Part shown: in pieces, positions 1 to 12,395 of the stretch
How positions within the stretch are numbered: position 1 is the first letter of the stretch
Layout: each line of letters begins with the position of its first letter
Assembly: GCA_946811185.2 (NCBI GenBank)
Contig: OX328106.1
Location: 6,333,777 to 6,397,776 of the forward strand
DNA: 64,000 nt
Direction: 5' to 3'
Origin: Hippopus hippopus
Lineage: Eukaryota > Mollusca > Bivalvia > Cardiida > Cardiidae
The notes under the pieces: model-generated
Told to the model about the DNA's origin: nothing
What the model saw: the letters and a program-made list of their open reading frames with translations, nothing else
Databases searched by the model: none
Program-made: the position numbers and the translations under genes

Positions 1-654
1 CAGGTTAAATCTTCACTTCATAATCCAATACTGCTAGCTGGTAAGGTTCAGTCTGATACCCATCTCTACATCACATTGACTCCCTGAAAATAGAACGCAA
101 AATTCACATTGATTTTGACAACTCTTCTTTAAAACAATTCAAGTGCCTTTCACAAACTATAGTTGTCTTGGCAGCAAGTGGACATCCAAGATCACACTGC
201 ATGTTTAATGCAGACTAACCTAGGATCTACACCGACCATTATGTTCTGTCTAAGGGTAGTTTCACAAATATAGTTACCTTTGCAGCCAGTGAAAACCCAA
301 GATGAGACTGCATGTTTACTGCAGACTGACCTGGGATCTACTTTGATCACTATGCAAAGACATTACGTCCCAAGGTAGTTTTGAAATGGCAGTTAGTAGG
401 TTTATTTTTCCTGACTGAAAATTTCAATTTTATTTACTTTGCACCTTCAGGGTAAATGCATTACTAATGTTTACGATATAAACATACATGTAAGCACATA
501 AAAATCAGCAGAGAAGCAAAAGGTTAAGGTACAACTGATAGTTTTATTGATTGAATGAATTTTTAAACTGCTTTTTATCACTATTTCAAATATATCACAG
601 CAACAACCCATAAACCTTGGATTCTTCCACATTGATCTGCAAATTAAAATTTCA

Positions 655-813
655 AATGTGATAGATAAACTGTAGGTCTTTAACAGGAAAGAAAACATTG
701 TGGGCAAAAGGAGAAAATGCTGTTTACCAGCATTTTCTCCTTTACCCACAATGTTTTCAAAAGGCTGTTTCGTTAGGGTCATAAAAACTTCGCATTGTGT
801 GGTAAAGGGTTAA
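655..813 (+). mobile_element. TTAA MITE, left arm decayed
   Basis: Core palindrome and short arm are clear, ending TGGTAAAGGGTTAA; the long arm is barely recognisable. A SINE fragment (about 820-900) follows. Confidence 0.8.
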
Positions 814-1176
814 AGAACATCATGGGTTTCAACAGTACTAGTTTAGGGCTCTGTAGTGTCTTGTTCAAGGACCCTTCAATGAAAAACTGTATCCCAAATT
901 GAATCTGGTGTATATCTTATGATAATATATCAGTGTGTAAAATGTAAAATCCAATACAATGATATTTTAGAGATTGGAAACAGAATTTTGTACTTTATCC
1001 AAAATGAAGTTGGAAACTGGTCATAACTCACTTAATAAATGGTGGATTTTATCATAGATCTGAAGTCAGCTTCCTAACCTATGACCTTTACATTGTAATT
1101 ATTTACCTGTGTTTAAAGTATCAATCCCATTCCAAGTGTATTCAAAGATGACAAACAGAGACCATTTTTGTTACTG

Positions 1177-1549
1177 TTAAAGTAACAATAAAGCCCAAAA
1201 GTAAACAAAGCATGTGTTTAAATGCATTTGAATTTATATCATACCATTTAAAAGTATGGAAATTATTGCAAAGATGGCAATTTGTGATTGTACTGTTGGT
1301 TTGTGTGTTAGTTGATGACAGAGAAATTAATTTCAAAACTAGGTTAAAACCTGCCAGGTAGCTGTGTCTTTGGCTTACTTTTTGCCTGATTTTAAATTTC
1401 TTTTTTCTGCCAGCGACTAACATATGGCCCGACCATACGATAACAGACTGCCATCTCCACAATTTTTTTCATACTTTTGAATGGTACGATTTACATTTAA
1501 ATGTATTATGACACCTGCTTTGATATTTTGGCCTTTACTGGGCCTTTAA
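1177..1549. mobile_element. 373-bp TTAA-flanked palindromic element, copy 1
   Basis: Almost the whole element is one inverted repeat: ends TTAAAGTAACAATAAAGCCC and GGGCCTTTAA, inner arms with a mirrored ACTTTTAAATGG/CATACTTTTGAATGG motif and AGCGACTAACATATGG. Unrelated to the 228-bp MITE, but also bounded by TTAA. Confidence 0.85.
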
Positions 1550-1689
1550 CTACTAACAGGATGTCCATGACATGCCTTCAGGCAGAAGGGATGCTAAATC
1601 CCACCTGTATTTAAAACAGCATGAGCATCAAAAGAACTTTGATTATCTAGAGCAAAGTTTGTATATGTACCTCTGTCCAATGTCCATCT

Positions 1690-1910
1690 CCAACCAGTCA
1701 CAGATTTGCCTCCATCTAGTGTTTTACACCACTTTCAGCAGTATATCCAGTCACATCATGGCAACAGCTAACTTGTTCATCTGTTTTCTGGGTTTCATCA
1801 GGCTCGGACTACGGCTCATTCTCCAGGATACACCAATGAATACCACTGAAAGAGAGGAACAAACCGTGAACCTCTGATTAACAAGTCTGGACATATGTTC
1901 ACCATGTCAC
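1690..1910 (-). mobile_element. SINE-like fragment
   Basis: The reverse strand resembles the tail and middle of the GATT-tailed SINEs: ACACCACTTTCAGCAGTAT, ATGGCAACAGCTAA, TGGGTTTCATCAGGCT. The tRNA-like head is not recognisable. Confidence 0.5.
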
Positions 1911-1994
1911 CTGTATTTAAGTAAGATATAATAGCAAAAAACTCTCTTCTAGACAACACTTATTGTTGTTACAATTGTTCTAATTGACAAAGTT

Positions 1995-2050
1995 TTGACG
2001 ATGGTTATGTGGAAAAGCAGCCAGTGGCTTGGAAAACATGTCCATGATGC
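1995..2050 (+). mobile_element. SINE fragment
   Basis: GGTTATGTGGAAAAGCAGCC followed by AGTGGCTTGGAAAACATG matches the middle of the SINE copy at 36978-37267. Confidence 0.55.
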
Positions 2051-3250
2051 AGATAGATTTTATTAAAATAAACTCATTGATTAGGCCTCATTAGATAAAA
2101 TTAATTTAGCTAAATAAAGTGGAATAATGTCGGACGAACAAGCCCAGGTACGGAAAAGCCCAGAGACGAAATGGTTTAGGACCGAACAACCCCCGGACCG
2201 AATAAACAAAAAAAAGTGGGTTGGGGAAGAACGCTTGTCCCTTTTGATTTCAATAATCCTTTTTTAACTTACTATGGATTCATCAAAAGAGACTGTACAG
2301 CTATCAGAAAGTCTGTATTTGAACGTATGGATCTATTTGACTAGAAACGAATCATTTGTTTACGGTAGGATTCTGCACGTGCAATTTAGATCGTTTCCGC
2401 CAGCCTCGCTATCGTTTTAGCTGAAGCCTGGAAAACACTTTTTTCGTCCGTGGACTTATTCGCACTTACTTTTTTCTGCCCAACCCTTTTTTTTTTTTTG
2501 TTCACGGTATTGAACTAGTTACTTTCTTGGGGGCCAGCCTCCTACCATCTAGTCAAACTTAATAAATTTGAACATCTTGAATGGATTCTTTGACAAGTGT
2601 TAGATCCTCCTCTGTTTCACTCATGTAGGCCTACTGAATAGATCTATATCTATTTCTGAATTAGATAGGACGATTATTATTAAAATAGTCAACATTTTGG
2701 GTTCTTTCTTGTTTCGTCACCATTCAAAATCCTGCAAATTTGACGATTTATTATAGATTATTTAGAGCAAAGTTTGTTGTAGATTTATTGATTTATTCAT
2801 TTATTTATTTTGTCAAATCCGAAGGTATTTCTATAAATATTGAGCTAGAAATAGTTGTAACTATCAAAAGGGGAATTCATACAATAAAGCAAATAAATCT
2901 CTCAATGAGGGGCACTCCGTGATAAGGTGATTTTAAGAGTCAATCAAAAATTTTGGGTGCCATTTAAAGATGTTGAAAAAAATGATGTCACCAGACTGAA
3001 AAGATGCTGTCTAGACTACAGTGAATACATTATATAAGAAGTCTAACGTTTTTTTTTTTCTTTCCTACCAACTAGATCTACATCCCGTCATTGAGATATT
3101 TGCTGTTCAATTGAGGAACCTTATTTCAAAGCAATGGAGGCTAAATGTACAAGATCATCATTTTGATCACTTACCTCTGATTCCATGGAAATCCTACTGA
3201 AATTCTTGGTGTGTTTTTGAGATATTTATACATTTTGCCGTATCTTTACT
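2051..3250. other. stretch without supported gene
   Basis: AT-rich intergenic sequence. At 2125-2500 there are GGACGAACAAGCCC-like and TTCGTCCGTGG-like segments in opposite orientation that may be ends of a decayed element. Only short open frames of no recognisable content. Confidence 0.4.
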
Positions 3251-3274
3251 CAGGGATCGTATATACGATCCCTG
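3251..3274. repeat. CAGGGATC hairpin
   Basis: A 24-nt perfect palindrome opening CAGGGATCGTATA. Related hairpins occur at 7645-7680 and 47491-47528, and a half copy near 3725-3762. Confidence 0.7.
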
Positions 3275-3406
3275 CTTTACTGACAAAAAAATCTCTATGC
3301 TTACTTGGGTGAGAGGATGCACAAAACTTGTGCCTCAGAAATTAGCTCAAGGTCAAAGTCACAGTTTGCACCTTCGAGTTCATGTCAAGCTTGGAAGGAT
3401 ATTCAG

Positions 3407-3633
3407 TTAACCTTTTACAGCACAATGTAAATCCTGGGTTTAACAACCCTGGAAAAGAAGCCTTTTGAAAACATGGTGGGAGAAGGAGGAAATGCTGGAA
3501 ACCAGGATTTTCTCCTTTTCCCACAATGTTTTCTACTCTACCAAAGACAAATTTCATCAGTTGATTAACATTTAACTTGTTGTCTACAAATGCTTTCAAT
3601 TTGGACAATTCTATTACTTTGGTAAAGAGTTAC
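3407..3633 (-). mobile_element. TTAA MITE, near complete
   Basis: 227 bp, starting TTAACCTTTTAC and ending GGTAAAGAGTTAC (last base of TTAA mutated). The core is slightly mismatched. Confidence 0.9.
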
Positions 3634-4048
3634 GTCACACGAATGTATAAATTGCTTTTAGAAATACAGACAAATACTGGATTGTGAAATCAAAGATCTG
3701 ACAAATAAAAGTCTTATCTTGATCTACACAGGGGTCTTATATCAACATACGATCCCTGATCTACACTAGTATCAAATACAATTTGAGTTGTGGGTGTACC
3801 TGTCATTCCAAGCATCAAAAGTATATAAGCAACGTCCTTGGAAAAGCGGGTTAATGCATCACTTAATGCATTATACCAAGAAAGCCATCTTCCAATATGG
3901 ATCAATTTTGTCTGTAAAATGGTTGAATCTTAAGGAAGAATGGTCCTTTGACATGCATAAAATCTATTGATCGCGAAAATTTTAAATCCATTTCACTATG
4001 CATAGGCTGCGCAGACTGGGTTGACAGTGTTTACAGATGTATTGATCA

Positions 4049-4190
4049 ACCCTTTCCCAAACAATAACAATAAAGACCCCGAAAAAAAACCTTTTGAAAA
4101 CATTGTGGGAATAAAAGAAAATGCTCGTAACCAGCATTTTTTCCCACAATGGTTTTTACTCTTTCAAAGATAATTCCCACCATTTTGAGT
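4049..4190 (-). mobile_element. TTAA MITE, truncated
   Basis: Short arm and core only, cut off at about 4190 by the adjacent hairpin repeat. Confidence 0.75.
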
Positions 4191-4199
4191 TGGATAATC

Positions 4200-4440
4200 C
4201 AAATAATCGCCCTCGTGGATTATTTATTGTGCCTCATAACTCACAACTGTGGTTTATTGAACGATAAACCACAACAGAAAGATTATTTCTTAAATAAACC
4301 ACGTTGTGAGTTATGAGGCGCATTGAATAAACCACTCGAGCTATCGCCCTTGTGGATTATTTATTGTGCCTCATAACTCACAACTGTGGTTTATTGAACG
4401 ATAAACCACGATAGAAAGAAGATTATTTCTTAAATATACG
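4200..4440. repeat. two tandem hairpin units
   Basis: Two units (about 4205-4335 and 4340-4440) share GTGGATTATTTATTGTGCC and CTCATAACTCACAACTGTGG; the first has an inverted partner, CCACGTTGTGAGTTATGAGG. It lies between two TTAA MITEs. Confidence 0.75.
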
Positions 4441-4510
4441 ACGTCAATGTTAAGTTTAAGAGCCTTTGTCAAAGGATTCTCAGTGAAATTCAGCGCATTT
4501 GCCATGTCAT

Positions 4511-4739
4511 TTAACCCTTTACCACACAATCCGGGCTTTTAACGACCCTGAGAAAGAAGCATTTTGAAAACATTGCAGGAAAAGGAGAAAATGCTGGTAA
4601 ACAGCATTTTCTCCTTTTCCCACAATGTTTTCCACTATTCCCAAAACATATTCCAATTTTTGATTCATTTTTATTTTGTCGTCTGCAAATGCGTTGAATT
4701 TGGACTAGTCTAAAGTTTTGTCGTTTGGTAAAGAGTTAA
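4511..4739 (-). mobile_element. TTAA MITE, complete (229 bp)
   Basis: Starts TTAACCCTTTACCACACAAT and ends GGTAAAGAGTTAA. It abuts the 3' end of the mariner remnant, whose terminal repeat is missing there. Confidence 0.93.
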
Positions 4740-4740
4740 T

Positions 4741-5864
4741 CCACGGCTGCTTAAAAACTGTCTTAAACCAAATTTCTGTCAGATCTCTGTTAAAAACAAA
4801 TATAGAAGACATCAGCTCATTGCTGAAATCGAATTTGCGACTTCGTAAATCCTCCTTAAGCTGTGGAAAGCAGGCAAAGTTGTAAATCCGAGTAGAAATT
4901 TTTGCATGCTTGGATGGAGGGGTCCGATGTGTCTTCCATATACTGGACTGTTGCTTTCCTCCGGGTATGAAGTAGTTTAACCACCTCTCATCTGCTATAA
5001 AAAGAGGATCCAACAGACTGTCGTCTGCTTCAACTCGAGCAAGAAATTCTAGGGACGTGTGAACCTTCTTCTGTTTGTTAACATCAGATATCAGACGTGG
5101 AGCCCAAGTCTCGCAGACTTGTGACATGTTCAGTTTGTCCTTAAATATTTGGTGGAAAGAAGACCTTGAAATGGCGGTTGACGACGGTACCTCTCTGACT
5201 GTTAGTTTCCGATCTGCAAAAATGCATCTCTTCACCAAATCACACCGGACTCTTCATCTAAAGAAATCGGCCCACCATTTCGTGCTTTCTCCTCTTCTAG
5301 CGTTCACCTGCCCTTAAGTCTGTTTTACTGCCATGGCACTTATAAGCCAGTGCTCGAGTAATGTTTTTAAACTTTTCAGTACGCCAGATTTGTGCTATAG
5401 TCTAGTCGAATGTAATTCCAAGATCGGCAAAAAAATTTATAACTGTTCGCTGCGCCGCGCAGTGACGTCGTCATTTCAAATTTTCTATTTTCTACTGATC
5501 TTTTTCGTTTGTTTGTATACCGTCTGTTGTTTACTCGATCACATTCAAATTTTCTGTGATGACATCAAAGTTTCAGAAGAAAATGTCCATGTAATATGAA
5601 GCAAAAATGATATCAAATATCGAAAATATTCGTACATGATTGGAGTTCTTACAAAAACGTATATGGAGAAAATGGCGTGCGCCGGCAAATGATACCTCCT
5701 TATCAATTTTGTGAATTTAAAGTAAAGATAAAGCTAATATTTTATTGGAGATTTAATATAAACTGAAATAACATCTTCATGGATGAAATGTGTGAAAATG
5801 AATGTCCTGACGCTAAAAATGGCTCGTTCATGAAATTTGTCACGGAGTTTTGGGACAACCCTCG
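4741..5864 (-). pseudogene. degraded, internally deleted mariner-like transposase
   Basis: The minus strand reads mariner blocks: DRKLTVREVPSSTAISRSS (HTH region), then VCETWAPRLISDVNKQKKV and an ADERWLNYF block that holds the first catalytic Asp. The C-terminal block FPQLKEDLRSRKF follows, but the stretch with the second and third catalytic acids (HDNAP, SPDLAPCD) is missing. Upstream N-terminal sequence is frameshifted and has stops. A terminal repeat ending ACAACCCTCG followed by TA lies at 5847-5866. The other end is lost where a TTAA MITE abuts at 4739. Confidence 0.8.
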
Positions 5865-5869
5865 TATAC

Positions 5870-6600
5870 GCCATTGAGTTAAAAAGGGAGATAATTTGAC
5901 CAAAGTAAGGGTTAATCTTTAACAAATGCATACTTTCTAATGGACAGATTTTTCTTAAAATTTCCACACTTACAGTAGATCTATTTATAATTCTAAGCAA
6001 TAAGAAAAGATAAAAATGGCACCCGTCCGTGCTTATTTCGTCAGAAAACAGGGATGAAAGTCACTGTAGAAGTTATTTTTTTTTTCAAGGAAAAGCATAG
6101 GATACAAGCTCAGCAGACATAGTGGAAAAAGGAGAAATAGCGTATTAGGAGCGATTTCTCCTTTCCCACAATAATTTTCAAACGGTGAAAACAGCTACAC
6201 TTTCACAGCTTTAAATTTCCTGCTTTTGGTTGCTTGTTTGGTGTGTAACACCGTGTAAACAGCATTTTAATTGCTTCATGGTGACAGATCACAGATCCCT
6301 TTTTTTCTCTTTACTAATAATACCTGGAGAAATCCTACTTGTTTCAGTGCACCAATAATATTACCACATATGCGAAAAATACATACCGTTGGTGCACTTT
6401 TGATTCACAATCCATGACAAAAACACATGCGCAGTAGGATGCGTGCAAACATTTGTGATATACGTCTTTAAATGGCTTTTAATACCCGCTCAGTCATATC
6501 ACAAACTTAACTTATTCATGTCTTTAGAGGTTTCACCAGTACCAGGCTACAGCTCTGTATGCCTTGATAAAGATTAGTTCCACTCAACCAGCACAACTAC
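5870..6600. other. stretch without supported gene
   Basis: Holds a small MITE-core-like hairpin at about 6120-6180 (GGAGAAAT...ATTTCTCC with a CCCACAAT flank) and a SINE fragment at about 6500-6590 (GGTTTCACCAGTACCAGGCT). Confidence 0.45.
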
Positions 6601-6639
6601 CATGAATCAACCTGGCATTTCAGGATTACAAATTGTAAA

Positions 6640-7262
6640 CATTATACCTGTGTTAAGTTTGCTATGGGGACCGTACATTCATCCTCGGACCCCAGGGTTG
6701 AAGCATTACGTTACTCTCCATGCATCACCCCTGGGAAAATTGACTAGCAAATCGTCGTTTCTTATGAATATTCATATGGTCGGGAAGTACCCTAATAGCC
6801 AATCGAAAGATCGATAACATAATGATACTCGCTTGTAGAGAGGATAATTTTATTTCTTCCGTTACTAAAATAACCCTGGAAAAAACCCGAGGTTGCCAAC
6901 AAATATGGCGGCCGTCGGCGTGCTTGTCTCCTGTGAGATATGCCATTCTGCAATACAGGGACGACACTATCGATCTTTGTGTACGATTTTAACTGACAAT
7001 CTTTCGGTGTTACGCCGAAAATCTCTTTTAAACGCTTCTCGATTGTAGTGTTGATGGGCGCCGCCATATTTAAAGTATCGCTAAGCTTGATTTGCAACGA
7101 ATGATGTGATTGGATATCGACAAGTAAAAAACAGAAATGACGGCGTATTTGTGATAAAAATAGTTTAAATTTTCTCAAAGAAAAACTGAGATCATCAATC
7201 AAAATGCCTTATGAATAATTCATAAACGCCAGCGAAATAACCCAGGGGCGAGATGAATCGAA
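6640..7262. mobile_element. possible non-autonomous element with a captured ORF
   Basis: CCCTGGG near 6735 and CCCAGGGG near 7242 sit in inverted orientation, with mirrored CTTATGAATATTCATA/CTTATGAATAATTCATA beside them. Between them the minus strand (7202-6792) reads an uninterrupted 136-residue frame that includes MAAPINTTIEKRLKEIFGVT. The segment is CG-richer than its surroundings (GGCGGCCGTCGGCG). It may be a captured first exon; function not recognised. Confidence 0.35.
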
Positions 7263-8508
7263 ACTGGGACACAGAGGATGCATACATTTTGTCTTCCATT
7301 TTCCGTACCATTTTTCAGGCATCGTAGGTGACTGCGGGCCACAGCTTATGTAGTTACATTTCATATGAGCATTGTGCGATTCTTATGCTATATTTCGGTG
7401 ACAGATAGGGACTAAGCTGTACCATTATAAAATGGAAATCATGCATTATCCGCACAGAAATGCCACAGGCACCGTATAGTAACCTTGCCACAGCCGAGCA
7501 GGGGCCATACCAATATCCCACAAGACAAATTTATGATGCATGGCATCATAGAAGCCGCAATCTTTTAGTGAACAATTTCAGAAATATTGACTTTCAAGAA
7601 GAAATGTGATGACATTTTTGTATCTGTTTCCCCCTCCCCCCCACCAGGGATCTTATACATATGTGTATATAAGATCCCTGCCCCCACAAATGGAAGATCA
7701 TGACAAATGATACTATAATGCAGAAAAAAAGGCAGGAGTTAAGAGAGGAATCTTAAATTATCTTGTACCATCATTATCATCATTATCATTTAAAGTGATA
7801 ATGCGTATGTGAGAAAACATGTAAAAGCATGGGAATTTTCATATTTCTACTCAAAGTTTGAAAATGTAGAAATTGCGCATTCAAGTACAGCATTTTTCAT
7901 CATTAAATGATTTTAAAAAGCAAACTTCTGTAGGGGCATCAAAGGCGATAATTTTTAAGTGATATTTTCTTTATGTTTCATTTTTTACAAAAAGAAAAAA
8001 GAAAAAAATATTCAACAACTTTCTTGTAAAACATTTTTTTTTGCTTGTTAAAAAGTGTCTTGTAACAAAATGAATTTTTACATTTCTACTCCAGAATTAG
8101 AGACTTTTGCATAGTATCTCCAAAATTCTTCTGATCATAGCCTTCACAGTTGGCGCGAACCACTAAAAAAAAAAAACAAACAAAATTATTTTCTTTTTAA
8201 GTCTTTAAGGATCTGAATCTATTCAGCAACATTATAGTAATTAACTATTACTATGTATACTCGTATATCGTTTGATAAAAATTAGTTTGAACCATTTTCT
8301 GCCTAGGCCTTGTACAAACCTATAAAACTTCTAATGTAAACTTCAAGAGCCATTCAAACCCTTGACCAGCAGCGACGTAAAAAAGTTGTATATGCACAGT
8401 GATAGGTTCGGTAATAACTTTATCCTTTCAACCACACCGAATAAAATTAATATACTGAGTAAGGAAAAAGAAACAAGAAATTTTTACGTTTGCAATATCT
8501 TATAAAGT
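7263..8508. other. stretch without supported gene
   Basis: AT-rich, with a CAGGGATC hairpin at 7645-7680 and poly-A/poly-T runs. No exon, RNA gene or known repeat recognised. Confidence 0.5.
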
Positions 8509-9393
8509 ATTAAAAAATACTACACAGCCAATGTACTGTCTGATCTTGATCTATTTCTGTCATTTTCGAACAGTTTCAACCCCGAGCACTATGCACCACT
8601 TTGGTAATTTTTGTGGACAACTTACATCACGATCCGTACATTTTTCACGGGTATAGTAGATCAGGACCATACTGTACAGAACTTACAGTCTGATCATAAC
8701 AGCTTCGACACACAATACATTAAATGCTAAATTTTACAGGGCTCATGTAACAAAATTACATTCGGCTAAAGTGTTGACGAAGGGAAGAAAAAAGGGTTAT
8801 ATTTTCACAAGCTTTCTATAAATAGTTGATGTAGACTGCTCTTTGTAATACGATTAAACTGTGTAGGGAGGTAACCAGTCTATAACTTGATCAAAGGTTA
8901 ACCGGCCTATTATCTTTACAGATTAAAACTGGACGAAACGCTTGTACATAAAACTGCTTCTGATTATCATATTCTAAGGTGCTCTCCATCTCATAATTAT
9001 CATTATTTTGTCTTGTAAAAAAGTAGACAAATGCTAAAACCGTTTAGAGGTGGGAAAGCCTGTAATAGACAGAAAGCATTACAATTTCGTTTGGGAACAA
9101 GGAAGGAATCCTTTAAGTTGGAAAAGTTCGGGGGACTAGTCAATAAAAGGAAGTTTATTTTTCTTTATTTTCGTTGTTATTTGGGAATGAACTTATACTG
9201 CAAGAAAACCAGACTTGGTGTTGATGTAGGTCTGATTGAATATTTAAGAAAGAGGCATGTGGAGTAATTTTGTAACACTAAAACGATATTATTAAAAATT
9301 TCTAAAAATAATAACCAATCGGATAATTACTGATCATCTACATGGTAAATAGTTTAGGTACATTCCTACTGGAAGCCGCTTTCTTGCGCTTCC
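8509..9393. repeat. 885-bp tandem duplication, unit 1
   Basis: Matches unit 2 at an offset of 892 bp with only about seven differences that I can see, so the duplication is recent. It contains a 78-residue open frame (9031-9267, MLKPFRGGKACNRQKALQF...) of unknown nature and ends in a GC-rich hairpin, GGAAGCCGC...GCGCTTCC, one base short. Confidence 0.95.
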
Positions 9394-9400
9394 ATAAAAT

Positions 9401-10287
9401 ATTAAAAAATATTACATAGCCAATGTACTGTCTGATCTTGAACTATTTCTGTCATTTTCGAACAGTTTCAACCCTGAGCACTATGCACCACTTTGGTAAT
9501 TTTTGTGGACAACTTACATCACGATCCGTACATTTTTCACGGGTATAGTAGATCAGGACCATACTGTACAGAACTTACAGTCTGATCATGACAGCTTCGA
9601 CACACAATACATTAAATGCTAAATTTTACAGGGCTCATGTAACAAAATTACATTCGGCTAAAGTGTCGACGAAGGGAAGAAAAAAGGGTTATATTTTCAC
9701 AAGCTTTCTATAAATAGTTGATGTAGACTGCTCTTTGTAATACGATTAAACTGTGTAGGGAGGTAACCAGTCTATAACTTGATCAAAGGTTAACCGGCCT
9801 ATTATCTTTACAGATTAAAACTGGACGAAACGCTTGTACATAAAACTGCTTCTGATTATCATATTCTAAGGTGCTCTCCATCTCATAATTATCATTATTT
9901 TGTCTTGTAAAAAAGTAGACAAATGCTAAAACCGTTTAGAGGTGGGAAAGCCTGTAATAGACAGAAAGCATTACAATTTCGTTTGGGAACAAGGAAGGAA
10001 TCCTTTAAGTTGGAAAAGTTCGGGGGACTAGTCAATAAAAGGAAGTTTATTTTTCTTTATTTTCGTTGTTATTTGGGAATGAACTTATACTGCAAGAAAA
10101 CCAGACTTGGTGTTGATGTAGGTCTGATTGAATATTTAAGAAAGAGGCATGTGGAGTAATTTTGTAACACTAAAACGATATTATTAGAAAATTTCTAAAA
10201 ATAATAACCAATCGGATAATTACTGATCATCTACATGGTAAATAGTTTAGGTACATTCCTACTGGAAGCCGCTTTCTAGCGGCTTCC
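9401..10287. repeat. tandem duplication, unit 2
   Basis: The same 78-residue frame is at 9923-10159, identical at protein level. The unit ends in a perfect hairpin GGAAGCCGCT-TTCT-AGCGGCTTCC (10264-10287). Low divergence means the unchanged ORF is not evidence of selection. Confidence 0.95.
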
Positions 10288-10570
10288 AATTAGCTAAAAT
10301 GACTATCTTAAGTTGTTCTTTGTCCGCACAATCATTACATGCGCCTCTGTATTGTGTATGTGTGGGTATTGTGTGATGCTATCATGACCTGTCTACAGGC
10401 TATGGGCTTGGGTTTTTAAAATTTGTCATAGCGCAAAATTGTAGATGCTACGGTATCCGTGAAACAACAATAATCATATAGTAGCCATACGGAGGATATA
10501 TGGAAACATTGAAAAGGGCATTATAATTGCGTCGTAAACTCGTCGCTAGTCAACGTAACCTGGGTATCAA

Positions 10571-10795
10571 TTATCTCTTTACCAAATGACAAAATTTTGG
10601 ACTAAACCAAATTCAAAGCAATTGCAGACGACAAATCAAATATTGCTTAAATGGTGATTTCTGTATTTGATAGGCTAGAAAACATTGTGGGAAAAGGAGA
10701 AAATGCTGGTTACCAGGATTTTCTCCTTTTCTCATGTTTTCAAAAGGCTTCTTCCTCAGGGTTGTTAAAAGTCGGGTTTGTGAGTTAAAGGTTTA
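10571..10795 (+). mobile_element. TTAA MITE, complete
   Basis: 225 bp, left TTAT (mutated), right GGTTTAA. The core lost a few bases on the right side (CTCCTTTTCTCATG). Confidence 0.9.
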
Positions 10796-11199
10796 AGTAA
10801 CTGGCCATGTAGCTCACTAGTTCAGTAGCATACAAGGCTGAAAACAATGGTAATAAGCACTGACCTTTGAAACTCAATCTAATCTATGATGGAACAAAAT
10901 GCAGTTTTGTTGATCATCAAACTGTTTTACTTAGAATAGCACATTGACGCATTGCCTCTATATCTTTAATATTAACACAAGCTTCATACTTTTTATAAGG
11001 GCAATGTACAGTTTGTGTTATAATACAAGGTATAGAGGCGATGCACCAATGTACCCTTTTTGTAACGGGGTTTGATGATCGTGCCGTGAAAAATTCTATA
11101 TGCTGTGATAGACCAACAGAGCTTCAATGGCCTCTGTATTGAGATACAATAACAGCAAAGATACTTATGCGAGGAACAAGACAATGGGTTGCAAAAATT

Positions 11200-11285
11200 G
11201 TTGTGCCAATTACTTGTGAAATAAACTTCAGGAGTGCATTAACAGGTGCACTGGCAAATGTGATACAACCGAAAAGTATGTTGTT
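11200..11285 (+). mobile_element. SINE tail fragment
   Basis: ACAGGTGCACTGGCAAATGT, then GATACAACCGAAAAGTATGT and GGCATTAA, matches the 3' tail of the SINE at 36978-37267. Confidence 0.55.
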
Positions 11286-11291
11286 TTGGCA

Positions 11292-11560
11292 TTAACCTTT
11301 TACCAAAAGACAATATTTAAGTATTGTCAAAATTGAAATGAATTGCAGACATAAAAATTAAATGTGGCTAAAATATATCTTATATGGGGTAGAATCATTG
11401 TGGGATAATGGAGAAAATACTGGTTTATTAGCATATTCTCCTTTTCCCACAGTACTTTCAAAATCTTAGAATATCCTAGACTCATCCAGATTACAGTATT
11501 TGCAGATGACAAAATAGATGTGGCTAAAAAGGTGAGATCTGTCTTTGAAAGAAAAGACAA
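11292..11560 (+). mobile_element. chimeric TTAA MITE
   Basis: Long arm and core are followed not by the short arm but by a second long-arm start (ACTCATCCAGATTACAGTAT, GCAGATGACAAAATAGATGT). Two copies appear joined, with the short arm lost. Confidence 0.75.
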
Positions 11561-11561
11561 G

Positions 11562-12395
11562 AGGGCCATACTGGCCCTAAATTGCTCACCTTATCTTTGT
11601 GTACCTTTGAGAACATAGAAGAGGTATAGTCAGTGTTTTTCTCTGATAATGTATTACCCACTGACCTAGTGTTTAACTAGGCTAACCCATTTTCAAAATT
11701 GTTTATATCTGGACAATCATTCTTACCTAGTTTAATGAACATCACAGTGAAATGTAGTCTCTAAAGACTTGTCCCAGTGACCTAAGTATATTTGACCCAA
11801 AAAGACCCATTTTCAAATTTGTGCGAGATACCATCAAGATAAAAATTCTGACCAGTTTTCAAGAGCGTTGGACTGAAAAAAAATGCCTCTAGAGTGAACA
11901 CAAGGTTTTTCACAGATTCCACCTAGTGGCCTACCTTTTGACTTGACATGACCCATTTTCAATCCAGTCCGAGATATCCTAAAGAGGAAGATTTCAACCC
12001 ATTTTCAAGGTCACTGGACTGAAAGTAGCTTCTGGAGTTTGCAAAGGTTCACTTAAGATCAGACCCAGAGACCTACTTTTTGACCCAACATGACCAACTT
12101 TCATGGGTATCAGACTGAAATGTAGCTTGTAGAGTGTACTCAAGGATTTTCAAATGCTTTGACCCAACATGACCTGTTTTGGAACTTGACTGAGATAATG
12201 TCAAGATATTAGAACCTTTCTGAGATATTACCAACACAAACATTCTGACGAAGCTTAATGAGTGACTTAAATTGTGGCCTCTAGATTGTACACAAAGTAA
12301 AAGTTTACGACTGGATGATGCACAACAGTCAAGGCACCACGGACAATGGACGCAGCACGATCACAAAAGCTGCTCAGGTGAGCTATTTTTCCAAC
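11562..12395. repeat. dispersed repeat with AGGTGAGCTA end
   Basis: Begins AGGGCCATACTGGCCCTAAA and ends with GACGCAGCACGATCACAAAA followed by GCTGCTCAGGTGAGCTA. In between are several imperfect direct copies of GACCCATTTTCAAA and CTGGACTGAAA motifs at roughly 60 to 120-bp spacing. Resembles repeats common in mollusc genomes; class unknown. Confidence 0.6.

Noticed and set aside
10264..10287. Histone-type 3' stem-loop or bacterial terminator
   Set aside because: The hairpin lacks the histone stem-loop consensus and purine-rich downstream element, and the context is eukaryotic and non-histone.
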